From: an uncultured Lachnospiraceae bacterium
Lineage (GTDB): Bacteria; Bacillota; Clostridia; Lachnospirales; Lachnospiraceae
DNA: 52,017 nucleotides
Assembly (NCBI GenBank): GCA_902779305.1
Contig: CACZBD010000020.1
Location: forward strand, 1-52,017
Direction of reading: 5' to 3'
The position numbers were made by a program, and so were the translations under genes. The stretch's first letter is position 1; each line of letters starts with the position of its first letter. Below are positions 15,311 to 24,603 of this stretch, one piece after another. Below the pieces are notes generated by a model that did no database searches, was not told the origin of the DNA, and worked only from the letters and a program-made list of their open reading frames with translations.

Positions 15311-15410
15311 GTTTCTTTCCTCCGCATGTTGGTTTGGCGCTTAGGGATATATCATATCACAATTGATTTAGAATTGCTATTCGCGGGTGCCTCAAATCCA
15401 TGCGCAATTT

Positions 15411-15505
15411 TTATTCGTGGATTTCTTCAAGAAAAAAAACTCAGGCATCTTCTCCCGTGCAAGCACGTCGAATCCGCCTGAGTTATTTTCTCTATCCACG
15501 AATAA
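15411..15505 (-). terminator. Terminator of the SleB-like gene inside a larger inverted repeat
   Basis: The inner stem ACTCAGGC (15439-15446) with GCCTGAGT (15476-15483) is followed on the minus strand by eight T, a classic terminator. It is enclosed by a perfect 12-bp inverted repeat, TTATTCGTGGAT (15411-15422) and ATCCACGAATAA (15494-15505), so the whole can fold as one long stem. It lies right after the stop codon at 15515. Confidence 0.8.
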
Positions 15506-15514
15506 CCCCATTTG

Positions 15515-16762
15515 TTACCAGAATACGTGATTTCCGATCACGATCCCCGTATATCCGGAACGGATGTTTCTGAACTTCGTGGCATTGCCCACATAGGAAA
15601 CACCGCTCATGGCTTCCTGCGCAGCCTGTACACAGCTTGCTTTCGGGCCCTGTGCATACACCTTTGCGACCATTCCGCTGCCTGCCGGTGAGAACTGGCT
15701 CTTTGCATAGATCACGGAATAGATGCTGTTTCCGTATCTGCCGCTTCTGAGTCTGTTCATCACGACCGTTCCGACAGAAACCTGGCCTTCGTAGCATTCG
15801 TAACCGGCTTCACACTGGATCAGTGCAGCCAGTAGCTGTACATCGTTGACATCACCCGCGATGGCGCCGTTATTGGTGGGTACCGGCACACCGCCTGCGT
15901 TGTTTGTATCTTTACTGTCGGTCTTCTCTGCGGATGCCGCAGCTTCTTTTTCTTTCTTCTCGGCCAGTTCTCTGGCGCTGATCTCTTCGAGCGTCTCGCC
16001 CTTTCCGAGTTCATCGGAAATGGTTACGTATTTCGCCGATACATAGGCGAGCGTACCGTCCGCATATTCCACGGATACCCATTCTCCGAGTTCTTCCACA
16101 GCTGCGATCTCATCACCTCTTGCGAGCAGACTGTAAACCGAAGCGGATTCACTGGGCTCCTTGCGCACACGAAGCGTATCCGCAATGGAAGTCGCCGTTT
16201 TGGTCACGGAAGCATCGGCAAGCTTTTTGGCGCTTTCGCCGAACAGCAGATAGTCATTCCGGATCCATCCGGTCAGATTTCCGGTCTTGATCTTGGTCCA
16301 GCTGCCTTTCTGATCTAAGATCTCACCGCCGCAGCCCGAATACAGTTTTCCGAGCAAAGTGGAGCTCTCGCTCGCGTCCGCTCTGACATTGACCGCCTCT
16401 TCCACGTTGGCCATGGCAAGTTTCGTATACGGGATCCCCGCAACCGAACCGCTTAAGTTCTCAGGTGTGACATTAACCTTGACCACATCGTCGTTTTTCT
16501 CTTCGGGCTGTTCCGAAGTCTCCGCGCGGCTGACACTGATCCCGACAACGGCACCTTTCTCATCCGTCGTGGATCTGGTCACATTGAGCGTCGGCGCCTT
16601 CTTATCTGCAGATGAAACCTTTACCGGGGTCGTATTCGTATTATATGAAGTTTTCGCAGTGAATGTTACGGTCTTTGCCTCGGCCGTACGCACGCCGGAT
16701 GTGAGCAGGAGCGCTAAGAAAAGCACGCCTGTCAGCCACCGCTGTGCACTGACTCTTTTCAT
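15515..16762 (-). CDS. Exported SH3 and SleB-type cell-wall hydrolase
   Basis: 415 residues. A signal peptide (basic start, hydrophobic 10-26, cleavage near TAEAK) is followed by a low-complexity part, two bacterial SH3 domains (about 118-175 and 185-245, each starting with VRADASES/VRKEPSES), a charged helical linker, and a C-terminal SleB/hydrolase-2 domain with the catalytic glutamate in LIQCEAGYECYEGQ and VVMNRLRSGRYG. It probably cleaves peptidoglycan during growth or sporulation/germination. It is transcribed alone from a strong promoter and ends at a strong terminator. Confidence 0.9.
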   Translation of the reverse strand: MKRVSAQRWLTGVLFLALLLTSGVRTAEAKTVTFTAKTSYNTNTTPVKVSSADKKAPTLNVTRSTTDEKGAVVGISVSRAETSEQPEEKNDDVVKVNVTPENLSGSVAGIPYTKLAMANVEEAVNVRADASESSTLLGKLYSGCGGEILDQKGSWTKIKTGNLTGWIRNDYLLFGESAKKLADASVTKTATSIADTLRVRKEPSESASVYSLLARGDEIAAVEELGEWVSVEYADGTLAYVSAKYVTISDELGKGETLEEISARELAEKKEKEAAASAEKTDSKDTNNAGGVPVPTNNGAIAGDVNDVQLLAALIQCEAGYECYEGQVSVGTVVMNRLRSGRYGNSIYSVIYAKSQFSPAGSGMVAKVYAQGPKASCVQAAQEAMSGVSYVGNATKFRNIRSGYTGIVIGNHVFW

Positions 16763-16818
16763 ATTCTCATCCTTTACGAATTCATTAAAAAGATTACAAA
16801 TTTGTTACATTTGGATAC

Positions 16819-16847
16819 ATTGTATCAGAGAAATGCGTTTATGTCAA
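16819..16847 (-). promoter_or_regulatory. Promoter of the SleB-like gene
   Basis: -35 TTGACA (16847-16842), 17-bp spacer, -10 TACAAT (16824-16819), starting just after the trmH stop codon. Confidence 0.75.
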
Positions 16848-16849
16848 CT

Positions 16850-17674
16850 TTACAGGGTCCGGTTCTGCCTTTTCCACTCGTAAAGAAGCAAAGAAGCGGC
16901 AACGGATGCGTTCAGAGATTCGGTTTTTCCTTCCATCGGGATCCTGACCGCGCAGTCAGAAAGCGCCGTAATTTCGTCACTTAAGCCGTTTCCTTCGTTC
17001 CCGATCAGAATGGCTGCTCTCTCCGGATAACCCATGTCCCAGAAGTTTTTGCTACCTTCAAGATGGGCCGCGATCAGCTTCACACCATTCCCTTTCAGTC
17101 TTCTCAGGGCTTTCGGAAGATCTTCCGTATAGATCACGGGCACCCTGAAGATCGCACCCATGGTAGAGCGGATGACTTTCGGATTATAGAGATCCGCCGT
17201 TTTCTGGTCGGCAAGGATAAAGGAAACGCCTGCTGCCTCCGCAGTCCTAAGCATCGTCCCGAGGTTTCCCGGATCCTGGATCTCTTCCAGCACCAGGACC
17301 AGCAGTTCTTCATCGGCGGCCTCGATCTGCTCGCTCACCCGGTGATCCGGCATGCTCATCACACAGAGCACCCCCTGGGGCGTCTTGGTGTCGCTCATAT
17401 GCCTGAACACCTCGTCACTGACCAGTTCGCAGGCGGGACCTTTTAAGTTGGTCATGGTGCCGTCCGTAACAAGGGAAGCGATCTCCAGCCTGATCTTCCG
17501 GATCTTTTCATAGCCTTCCTGCGTCAAAAACACCTGCCGCAGTTTGTCGGCAGGTGCTTCCAGAAACAGTTTGACGCCCTCGATCACATATAAACGCTGC
17601 TCACGACGGTATTTTGTGCCCGTGAGTAACTGGATGACGTTTTTGATCTTCGGATTTGAAAGGCTTGTGATCAT
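16850..17674 (-). CDS. TrmH/SpoU-family RNA 2'-O-methyltransferase
   Basis: 274 residues. N-terminal substrate-binding domain (about 1-100), then the SpoU knot domain with its three motifs: LEEIQDPGNLGTMLRTAEAAG, ILIGNEGNGLSDE and VRIPMEGKTESLNASVAASL. It methylates 2'-OH groups of rRNA or tRNA using SAM; the target is unknown. GGAGG precedes the start. It follows pfkA by 24 bases, so dnaE-pfkA-trmH form one operon. Confidence 0.92.
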   Translation of the reverse strand: MITSLSNPKIKNVIQLLTGTKYRREQRLYVIEGVKLFLEAPADKLRQVFLTQEGYEKIRKIRLEIASLVTDGTMTNLKGPACELVSDEVFRHMSDTKTPQGVLCVMSMPDHRVSEQIEAADEELLVLVLEEIQDPGNLGTMLRTAEAAGVSFILADQKTADLYNPKVIRSTMGAIFRVPVIYTEDLPKALRRLKGNGVKLIAAHLEGSKNFWDMGYPERAAILIGNEGNGLSDEITALSDCAVRIPMEGKTESLNASVAASLLLYEWKRQNRTL

Positions 17675-17698
17675 AGGCTTCCTCCGGTGTGATTTTGA

Positions 17699-18673
17699 CT
17701 AAATGGCAAGCATCCGGCTGGTCTCGTACTCGTATTCGGGGATCACTTTCTGCATGCTGAGCGCTTCGTCGATATCGTAATCCACCCACTGCGCATGCTT
17801 GTAACCGACAACGCGGTTTGATTTTCCCTCTAACAGCAGATCCACCGCCTTGGCGCCCATCATGGATGCATAGAAACGGTCTTTGCAGGTCGGCGAGCCG
17901 CCGCGCTGCATGTAACCTAAGATCGTGGCTCTCGTCTCGATCCCGGTCGCCGCCTCGATCCTGCGGGCCATGGACGTGGAATGGCCGATGCCTTCCGCAT
18001 TGATGATGAGGTGGTGGGTCTTGCCTTTTTTACGGTTGTTGATAATGTTGTTGATGATCTCCTGTTCCCTGAACTCGTATTTTTCGGGGATCAGGATGTC
18101 CTCGGCGCCGTTTGCGACACCGCACCAGAGTGCGATATATCCGGCATTTCTGCCCATGACTTCGATGATCGAACAGCGCTCGTGGGAAGAAGAGGTATCC
18201 CGGACTTTGTCGATGGCCTGCATGGCCGTATTCACAGCCGTATCAAACCCGATCGTGTAATCCGTGCAGGCGATGTCCAGATCGATGGTTCCGGGAATGC
18301 CGATGGTGTTGATCCCGTGCGCCGCAAGCGCCTGCGCGCCTCTGTAGGAACCGTCTCCGCCGATGACGACCAGGCCGTCGATCCCGTGTTTTCTGCAGAT
18401 GTCGGCGCCTTTCTGCTGCCCTTCTTCCGTGCGGAACTCGTCACATCTGGCTGTTCTTAGGATCGTTCCGCCGCGCTGGATGATATCGGAAACGTCCTTC
18501 CGCTGCATGTCCATGATCTCTTCGTTCAGAAGACCCATGAACCCTTTCTGGATCCCTTTCACGTTCTTGCCGCATGCGATCGCTTTTCTGGCCACCGCGC
18601 GGATCGCCGCGTTCATGCCCGGCGCGTCACCGCCGCTGGTCAATACTCCGATCGTCTGTACTTCTTTACTCAT
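17699..18673 (-). CDS. pfkA: ATP-dependent 6-phosphofructokinase
   Basis: 324 residues, the length of the bacterial PfkA group. GVLTSGGDAPGMNAAIRA at the N-terminus, GGDGSYRGA for ATP binding, PGTIDLDIACTDYTIGFDTA with the catalytic aspartate, and EVMGRNAGYIAL for fructose 6-phosphate. The Gly after GGD supports ATP rather than pyrophosphate as donor. Committed step of glycolysis. GGAGGG precedes the start; it lies 32 bases after dnaE, a pairing common in Clostridia. Confidence 0.95.
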   Translation of the reverse strand: MSKEVQTIGVLTSGGDAPGMNAAIRAVARKAIACGKNVKGIQKGFMGLLNEEIMDMQRKDVSDIIQRGGTILRTARCDEFRTEEGQQKGADICRKHGIDGLVVIGGDGSYRGAQALAAHGINTIGIPGTIDLDIACTDYTIGFDTAVNTAMQAIDKVRDTSSSHERCSIIEVMGRNAGYIALWCGVANGAEDILIPEKYEFREQEIINNIINNRKKGKTHHLIINAEGIGHSTSMARRIEAATGIETRATILGYMQRGGSPTCKDRFYASMMGAKAVDLLLEGKSNRVVGYKHAQWVDYDIDEALSMQKVIPEYEYETSRMLAI

Positions 18674-18705
18674 GATCTCCCTCCCGTTGCTGCTTCATCT
18701 TTGGA

Positions 18706-21700
18706 TCATACGATCTTAACATTTTCCTTACCGTAAAGCGCACTCAGCTTGTCCGAAAGCACCCGGTCGGCATGTACGCTGTGGGCAAGGGATAATTCCT
18801 TGATCTTTTTGGTATCTTCCAGGTAGATCGTTACCCGGTCATTTCCGTCGGAATCCCGGATCGCATCGAACAGTTCCTGCTCATGCAGCTGATACGCATC
18901 CATGGATCTGAATTTGATCCATATCTTCCTGGGGATCTGCGAAAACGGAACGATCTTTTCACAGATCAGTTTGGCATCTTTTTCTTCTTCCGCATTTGCC
19001 CTTCCGTGGATGAACACTTTGGAATCCTCGGTGAGAAGCTGCGAATATTTCTCGTAATCGCTCGGCCATACGATCACTTCGACGGTCCCGACCAGATCTT
19101 CGAGGCTTAAGAACGCCATGATCTTGCCGTTCTTCGTGTATTTGACCGTCTTGCTCTCGATCATGCCGCCGAGAATGACTTTCTGGCCGTCCTGTACCAC
19201 GGCCCTTTTTGTTTCTTCATCATATGTAAAATCCGAAGTCAGGTTCGTGATGTTTTTCTTCCAGATCCCTTCGTCTTCCTGCAGAGGATGGCCGCTGATA
19301 TAGGTGCCGAGCACCTCTTTCTCATAGGCGAGCATTTCCGCCTTCTCATATTCACCGACATCCGGCATATGCAGTTCAAAGGTTGCTTTTTCCTCTTCAC
19401 TCGCGATCTCAAAGAGCGTCATCTGGCCTTCCAGACTGTTCTTCTTTTCCTTCGCGACTTCATCCATGATGATGGAATAGACCGCCATCATCTGCTTTCT
19501 TGTCGCGCCGAGAGAATCCAGAGCGCCGGCTTTGATGAAGTTTTCAATGGTACGTTTATTGACTTCCTTGGTGCTGAGCCTGCCGATCAGATCCTTTAAA
19601 CTGAGAAACGGCCCGTTCTCCGTTCTTTCCTTTACCACGGCCTGCGTCACCGGCCAGCCGATCCCTTTGATGCTGGCAAGACCGTAGCGGATCTTGTCAT
19701 TCTGCACACTGAATCCGCCGACGCTTTCGTTGACATCGGGCGGAAGCAGGGAGATCCCCATATTCTTGCAGCTGTAGATGTATCCGGCGACTTTTCCCGA
19801 GTTATCGATCACGGAGGTCATCAGCGCCGCCATGAATTCCACGGGATAATAGTATTTCAGGTAAGCCGTCTGATAGGCTACAAAGGCATAGGCAGCGGCA
19901 TGCGACTTGTTGAACGCATACTCCGCAAAACTCATCATGTCATCATAGATCTTGCTTGCGACTGCTTCGCTGATCCCCTTGGACAGGCAGCCCGGAACGC
20001 CTTCCTCTTCGTTGCCGTAGATGAAGTTCTGACGCTCCTTTTCCATGACCTTCTTTTTCTTCTTGGACATGGCGCGTCTGACCAGATCGCTTCTTCCAAG
20101 CGTATAGCCGCCGAGGTCCCTGACGATCTGCATGACCTGTTCCTGATAGACGATGCAGCCGTAGGTCGGCGCTAAGATCGGCTCTAACTGCGGACAGTCA
20201 TAAACGATCGATTCCGGTGAATTTTTACATTTGATGTATTTCGGGATCGAATCCATCGGCCCCGGACGGTAAAGCGAGATCCCCGCGATCACGTCTTCTA
20301 AGTTCTGCGGCTTCAGTTCTTTCATGAAGCCCTTCATCCCGCTGCTTTCCAGCTGGAAGACCCCGTCGGTCTTTCCGGTCCCGATATAGTTAAAGACTTC
20401 CGGATCGTTATATCCGAGCTTTGCCGTATCGATCTTTTTCCCGGTGTTTTCTTCTATGAACCGGATGGCGTTCTGGATCACGGTCAGGGTGCGAAGCCCC
20501 AGAAAATCCATTTTCAGAAGCCCCAGTTCCTCAAGCGTGGTCATGACATACTGTGTCGTGATCGAACCGTCGCTGCCTCTTGATAAGGGAACAAATTCAT
20601 CCGCCGCCTCGGGGCAGATCACAACACCCGCCGCATGCATGGAGGAATGCCTGGGAAGCCCTTCCAGACGCATACAACTGTCGATCAGGCTCTTCACCTG
20701 TTCGTCGCTTTCGTATTTTTCCCTCAGATCCGGATTCAGTTCCAGCGAATCCTTCAGGGTGATGTTCAATACATCCGGGATCATCTTGGCGATGGAATCC
20801 ACATAGGAATACGGCAGATCCATCACACGTCCCACGTCGCGGATCACGCCTTTTGCCTGCAGGGTACCGAACGTAACGATCTGCACGACTTTTTCATGGC
20901 CGTATTTTTCCACGACATAATCGATCACTTCCTGCCTGCGCTCATAGCAGAAGTCCACGTCGATATCGGGCATGGACACACGTTCCGGATTCAAAAACCG
21001 CTCAAACAGCAGCTGGTACTTGAGCGGGTCGATATCGGTGATCCGCAATACATAGGAGACTACAGAACCCGCGGCGCTTCCTCTTCCGGGTCCGACTGCG
21101 ATCCCGTGGGACTTGGCATAGTGGATGAAATCCCAGACGATGAGAAAATAATCCACAAATCCCATCTCTTGGATCGTATCCAGTTCATAATGCAGCCGGT
21201 CCAGCAGTTCCTGCCCGTAATCGGGATAGCGCTCCTTCAGCCCTTTCATGCAGAGCTCGTTCAGGTAATCCCATGCGCTCTTCCCGTCCGGGACATCATA
21301 TCTGGGCAGTTTGTATTGATTGAATACAAAATCGACATTGCAGCGGTCCGCGATCTTCTGTGTATTGTCGATCGCAGCCGGAGCATACGGAAACAGGCTT
21401 CGCATCTCCTCTTCGGATTTGACGTAGTACTGTCCGCCTTCGTAACGCATTCTGTCGGTATCCGAAAGCTTTTTGCCGGTCTGGATGCATAACAGGATGT
21501 CATGCGGATCCGCATCTTCCGCGTAGGTATAGTGGATATCGTTCGTTGCAACGAGCGGGATCTCAAGCTCGGCACTCATCCTGACGAGTGCCGCATTCAC
21601 GGTTTTCTGTTCCGGGATGCCGTGGTCCTGCAGTTCCAGGAAATAGTTGTTTTCCCCGAAGCAGTCCCTGTACTTCAAGGCCGCCTTTTTGGCGTTTTCG

Positions 21701-22155
21701 TACTGTCCTTTCAGGATCTCTCTCTGCACTTCTCCTGCAAGGCAGGCCGAGAGGCAGATGATCCCTTCATGAAACTCCCGCAGAACTTCCATGTCCACGC
21801 GGGGCTTGTAATAATAGCCTTCGGTAAACCCGCGGCTTACGATTTTTACAAGATTCGAATAACCCTTATTGTTCTCTGCAAGCAGGATCAGGTGGTAATA
21901 TCTGTCATCCCCTGCGCCCTGTTCCTTGTCAAAGCGGGAATTCGGGGCCACATAGACCTCACAGCCGATGATGGGCTTGATATCCGCTTCCTTTGCCGCC
22001 TTATAGAACTCGATCGCGCCGTACATGACTCCGTGGTCCGTAATGGCTGCGGCATTCATCCCCAGTTCTTTGACTCTTTTGATATATTCCGGGATCTGGT
22101 TGGCGCCGTCCAAAAGGCTGTATCCGGTATGTGTGTGTAAATGGACAAATGACAT
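18706..22155 (-). CDS. dnaE: DNA polymerase III alpha subunit
   Basis: 1149 residues. N-terminal PHP domain (FVHLHTHTGYSLLDG), polymerase core with GPGRGSAAGSVVSYVL (about 353-368) and the catalytic aspartates in PDIDVDF (about 395-401), helix-hairpin-helix and an OB-fold near 980-1055 (VILGGMIESKTVKY). This is the DnaE type without an exonuclease insert. It replicates chromosomal DNA. AAGGAGGG precedes the ATG; it heads the dnaE-pfkA-trmH operon. Confidence 0.96.
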   Translation of the reverse strand: MSFVHLHTHTGYSLLDGANQIPEYIKRVKELGMNAAAITDHGVMYGAIEFYKAAKEADIKPIIGCEVYVAPNSRFDKEQGAGDDRYYHLILLAENNKGYSNLVKIVSRGFTEGYYYKPRVDMEVLREFHEGIICLSACLAGEVQREILKGQYENAKKAALKYRDCFGENNYFLELQDHGIPEQKTVNAALVRMSAELEIPLVATNDIHYTYAEDADPHDILLCIQTGKKLSDTDRMRYEGGQYYVKSEEEMRSLFPYAPAAIDNTQKIADRCNVDFVFNQYKLPRYDVPDGKSAWDYLNELCMKGLKERYPDYGQELLDRLHYELDTIQEMGFVDYFLIVWDFIHYAKSHGIAVGPGRGSAAGSVVSYVLRITDIDPLKYQLLFERFLNPERVSMPDIDVDFCYERRQEVIDYVVEKYGHEKVVQIVTFGTLQAKGVIRDVGRVMDLPYSYVDSIAKMIPDVLNITLKDSLELNPDLREKYESDEQVKSLIDSCMRLEGLPRHSSMHAAGVVICPEAADEFVPLSRGSDGSITTQYVMTTLEELGLLKMDFLGLRTLTVIQNAIRFIEENTGKKIDTAKLGYNDPEVFNYIGTGKTDGVFQLESSGMKGFMKELKPQNLEDVIAGISLYRPGPMDSIPKYIKCKNSPESIVYDCPQLEPILAPTYGCIVYQEQVMQIVRDLGGYTLGRSDLVRRAMSKKKKKVMEKERQNFIYGNEEEGVPGCLSKGISEAVASKIYDDMMSFAEYAFNKSHAAAYAFVAYQTAYLKYYYPVEFMAALMTSVIDNSGKVAGYIYSCKNMGISLLPPDVNESVGGFSVQNDKIRYGLASIKGIGWPVTQAVVKERTENGPFLSLKDLIGRLSTKEVNKRTIENFIKAGALDSLGATRKQMMAVYSIIMDEVAKEKKNSLEGQMTLFEIASEEEKATFELHMPDVGEYEKAEMLAYEKEVLGTYISGHPLQEDEGIWKKNITNLTSDFTYDEETKRAVVQDGQKVILGGMIESKTVKYTKNGKIMAFLSLEDLVGTVEVIVWPSDYEKYSQLLTEDSKVFIHGRANAEEEKDAKLICEKIVPFSQIPRKIWIKFRSMDAYQLHEQELFDAIRDSDGNDRVTIYLEDTKKIKELSLAHSVHADRVLSDKLSALYGKENVKIV

Positions 22156-22201
22156 TGAACCCTCCTTACTGACCCTCTAACAGTATAACATTTTTACTGC
22201 G

Positions 22202-23167
22202 TCAGCGGTAGGGGTTGTCCTGCTCGTAATCTTCCGGCGCGCTTGCGGAGTAATCGTATTCCTCGTAGCCTTCCGCCGGCTGGTCTTCGGCCTGTTCCGG
22301 GTCCCGGGCATATCCGTAACCGTCCCCGTATGACTCGTAGATCTCATCGGGTTCATAGGGCCTGTAAGATCTTGATTCCGGTTTCTTTTTCTTGGGTTTT
22401 CTGGCAAACAGGTTGATCAGATGGCTGTGATGAACGATAAAGATCGCCACGACCATGAAAAGATGCGCGATAAAGGTACTGACCAGAACGCCGTTCGAGA
22501 TCAGCAGATAGTCGGTGGAAAAACCGTAGATACACATAAATGCGGTATAGACAAGGCCCATGATCAGAAACGGAAGATTCTTCAACCCGTTTTTAAGCGT
22601 CTGGAACGATTCTCTGAAAGACGCGTCAAAATAAGCGAACCGTCCGATGATCAGACCGAGAAAATACATGATAAAACCGTTGTAATTGTCATTCTTGTAG
22701 ACAAATTTGATGTAGAGAAAGATCACCATGATGTAGAACATCCCGATCAGGCGTACCGAGCCTTTTTCCTCACGTGTGATCTTTTTCAGCGGGATCAGCA
22801 TGACATCCAGATAATTGTTGACGATGCAGCTGGCGATGATCATGCCGAGCAAAATAAAATCGCACCAACGGTCCCAGAATGTGCGGAATCCCGGGTCAAG
22901 TGCGAAACGGTCGATCAGATAATAGACTGCCAGAAACGACAGGATCGAGGTGGCAGAGAAGATCATCTCATCAAAACGCTGCGCCATGTTCAGCGAGCGT
23001 TCGTAAAAATCAAGTCTTTTCTCTGCTCTGCTGCGTCCTTTCGCTTTGATCCCCGCCGTAAGCAGGATGAAAAACATGCAGACCAAAGCGCCGATGATCG
23101 CCACCAGCATAAAATGTAAGATATCTTTTAGCGCAAAATAATGCGCTGCGTATTCCTGTGCTGACAT
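22202..23167 (-). CDS. Polytopic membrane protein of unknown function
   Basis: 321 residues with about seven hydrophobic segments (between residues 20 and 250) and a cytoplasmic tail of about 60 residues. The tail begins basic (RKPKKKKPESR) and then becomes rich in Tyr, Glu, Asp and Pro. I know no family. The ATG at 23167 lies right after the stop codon of the HD-GYP gene (23171-23169), so translation is probably coupled to it; a TTG three codons earlier is less likely. Coupling to a c-di-GMP phosphodiesterase suggests an envelope or surface role, but that is inference. Confidence 0.75.
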   Translation of the reverse strand: MSAQEYAAHYFALKDILHFMLVAIIGALVCMFFILLTAGIKAKGRSRAEKRLDFYERSLNMAQRFDEMIFSATSILSFLAVYYLIDRFALDPGFRTFWDRWCDFILLGMIIASCIVNNYLDVMLIPLKKITREEKGSVRLIGMFYIMVIFLYIKFVYKNDNYNGFIMYFLGLIIGRFAYFDASFRESFQTLKNGLKNLPFLIMGLVYTAFMCIYGFSTDYLLISNGVLVSTFIAHLFMVVAIFIVHHSHLINLFARKPKKKKPESRSYRPYEPDEIYESYGDGYGYARDPEQAEDQPAEGYEEYDYSASAPEDYEQDNPYR

Positions 23168-23168
23168 A

Positions 23169-24272
23169 TTATACAAAAGTTTCGATATAGATGTCGTTTT
23201 CCCTGCTGAGATCGATGAACTCGTTGCCGCACTGGATCATCGGCTTGGAAAGGGCATTCTTGTTCATGAATACAACATCCCCCTCTTTGCCGTTGCTTAA
23301 ACGGACACGGTTGTTCATATAGGATTCTGCGATATGCTCTAAGAAAGTCAGGATAAACCTGGAATCGTACTTCTGATAGCCTTCGGTCTCAAAGATACTG
23401 ATCACCTTGAACGGGCAAAGCGGTCCACGGTACACTCTGGCTGCGGTCATCGCATCATACACATCGCTGATGGCCGTGATCTTGGCATAGGGACTGATCC
23501 TGTCTGCGGTCAGGTTCAAAGGATAGCCCGAGCCGTCGCAGCGTTCATGATGCATCAGCGCGATATCTTTGATATTCTCGTCCAGAGAATATTTCTGCAG
23601 GATCTTGTATCCCTGTACGGTATGCGTCTTGATGATGTTGTATTCCACCGGTGATAACTTGGAAGGCTTGCGGATGATGTCATCCGGAACCGTCAGTTTG
23701 CCGATATCATGCAGCAGCCCGCCGAGCGTTAAGATCTCGATATCATGCGCATTCAGTCCCAGCCAGTTCCCGAGCACGTTGTTGAGCAGGGAAACATTGA
23801 TACAGTGCATGTAGGTAAAATCGTCATACTGACGCATGTTGTGCAGCATGTTCAGGATGCTTGCAGGAGACATATCCGGAGGTACCAGATCCGTGATCGT
23901 ACTCATCAGGGAATCCACATCCAGTGCCGCTTCCCCGGTCGCAAGATTGTTCAGTTTCTTCTCGAATTCTTCGGAAGTCTTCAGATACTGCTTTTCAAAG
24001 ATCTGGAATTCCTTGCTGGCTTTGATCTTCTCGGAATAGGAAAGGTCATTGGTTAGCGGAGTTTCCGGCTCTGCCTGCGGCGCGCTCTCCCCGTCGACAA
24101 GATCTCCGTCCTCAGCGATACGTATGGCAAGAACGGAATAGAATTCCAGACGGGTGATCATTTTGTCCGTCAGGATCGTATTCCGTGGAAGGATCATCTG
24201 GTTGTTATAGGAATAGACATCTTCTCCGGTCCTCATGCCGGGATGAAGATCCGCTGTTCTGACACGCTTCAT
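23169..24272 (-). CDS. HD-GYP domain cyclic-di-GMP phosphodiesterase
   Basis: 367 residues. An N-terminal alpha/beta region (about 1-55, DUF3391-like look) and a helical linker lead to an HD-GYP domain: HDIGKLTVPDDI (about 188-199), HHERCDGSGYPLNL (about 241-254), and the later YDAMTAARVYRGP. All metal-binding residues of the HD motif and the GYP triplet are present, so hydrolysis of cyclic di-GMP is expected. It has its own promoter, divergent from metK, and is coupled to the membrane protein downstream. A GGDEF protein lies 19 kb away. Confidence 0.92.
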   Translation of the reverse strand: MKRVRTADLHPGMRTGEDVYSYNNQMILPRNTILTDKMITRLEFYSVLAIRIAEDGDLVDGESAPQAEPETPLTNDLSYSEKIKASKEFQIFEKQYLKTSEEFEKKLNNLATGEAALDVDSLMSTITDLVPPDMSPASILNMLHNMRQYDDFTYMHCINVSLLNNVLGNWLGLNAHDIEILTLGGLLHDIGKLTVPDDIIRKPSKLSPVEYNIIKTHTVQGYKILQKYSLDENIKDIALMHHERCDGSGYPLNLTADRISPYAKITAISDVYDAMTAARVYRGPLCPFKVISIFETEGYQKYDSRFILTFLEHIAESYMNNRVRLSNGKEGDVVFMNKNALSKPMIQCGNEFIDLSRENDIYIETFV

Positions 24273-24301
24273 ACGTTGTCCCCTTACAATTTTACTTAGT
24301 A

Positions 24302-24331
24302 ATCATACTTTATAAATATGGGAAAAGTCAA
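24302..24331 (-). promoter_or_regulatory. Promoter of the HD-GYP gene
   Basis: -35 TTGACT (24331-24326), 18-bp spacer, -10 TATGAT (24307-24302). The -35 box is only six bases from the -35 box of the divergent metK promoter. Confidence 0.65.
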
Positions 24332-24337
24332 TAGAAC

Positions 24338-24366
24338 TTGACGAGTCATCAAAACTTGTGTATGCT
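24338..24366 (+). promoter_or_regulatory. metK promoter
   Basis: -35 TTGACG (24338-24343), 17-bp spacer, -10 TATGCT (24361-24366), about 30 bases before the riboswitch aptamer. Confidence 0.6.
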
Positions 24367-24398
24367 ATAGCCGATCACTAAAATTTCATATTGTTTCT

Positions 24399-24506
24399 TC
24401 TTATTCAGAGTGGTGGAGGTACATAGGACCCGTGAAGCCACGGCAACCCCTTTTTTACAGGAAGGTGCCAACCTGAGCATTGCCTTACGGCGGATGAACA
24501 ATAAGA
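24399..24506 (+). promoter_or_regulatory. SAM-I (S-box) riboswitch aptamer
   Basis: P1 pairs TCTTATT (24399-24405) with AATAAGA (24500-24506). Between them the S-box core reads CAGAGTGGTGGAGG, ACCCGTGAAGCCACGGCAACC, AAGGTGCCAA and GGATGAACAATAAG, with the kink-turn and SAM-binding positions conserved. SAM binding stabilises P1 and allows the downstream terminator to form, so metK is switched off when SAM is plentiful. Confidence 0.95.
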
Positions 24507-24527
24507 GGATTTGATGATCAACTGTTG

Positions 24528-24558
24528 AATCCGCTTATTCGAGCGGATTATTTTTTTC
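24528..24558 (+). terminator. Riboswitch-controlled terminator, with antiterminator
   Basis: AATCCGCT (24528-24535) pairs with AGCGGATT (24542-24549) and a run of seven T follows (24551-24557). The 3' side of P1 and its extension, AATAAGAGGATT (24500-24511), is complementary to AATCCGCTTATT (24528-24539) with one mismatch, which gives the alternative antiterminator in the absence of SAM. Confidence 0.93.
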
Positions 24559-24603
24559 TTTACCGTTATTTTTATTCCATTTTTTACACAAAGGAGGAGC
24601 AAC

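Noticed and set aside
15350..15410. ArgR box upstream of argF
   Set aside because: AT-rich sequence with a TATGAT -10 candidate, but no symmetric ARG-box pair could be read.
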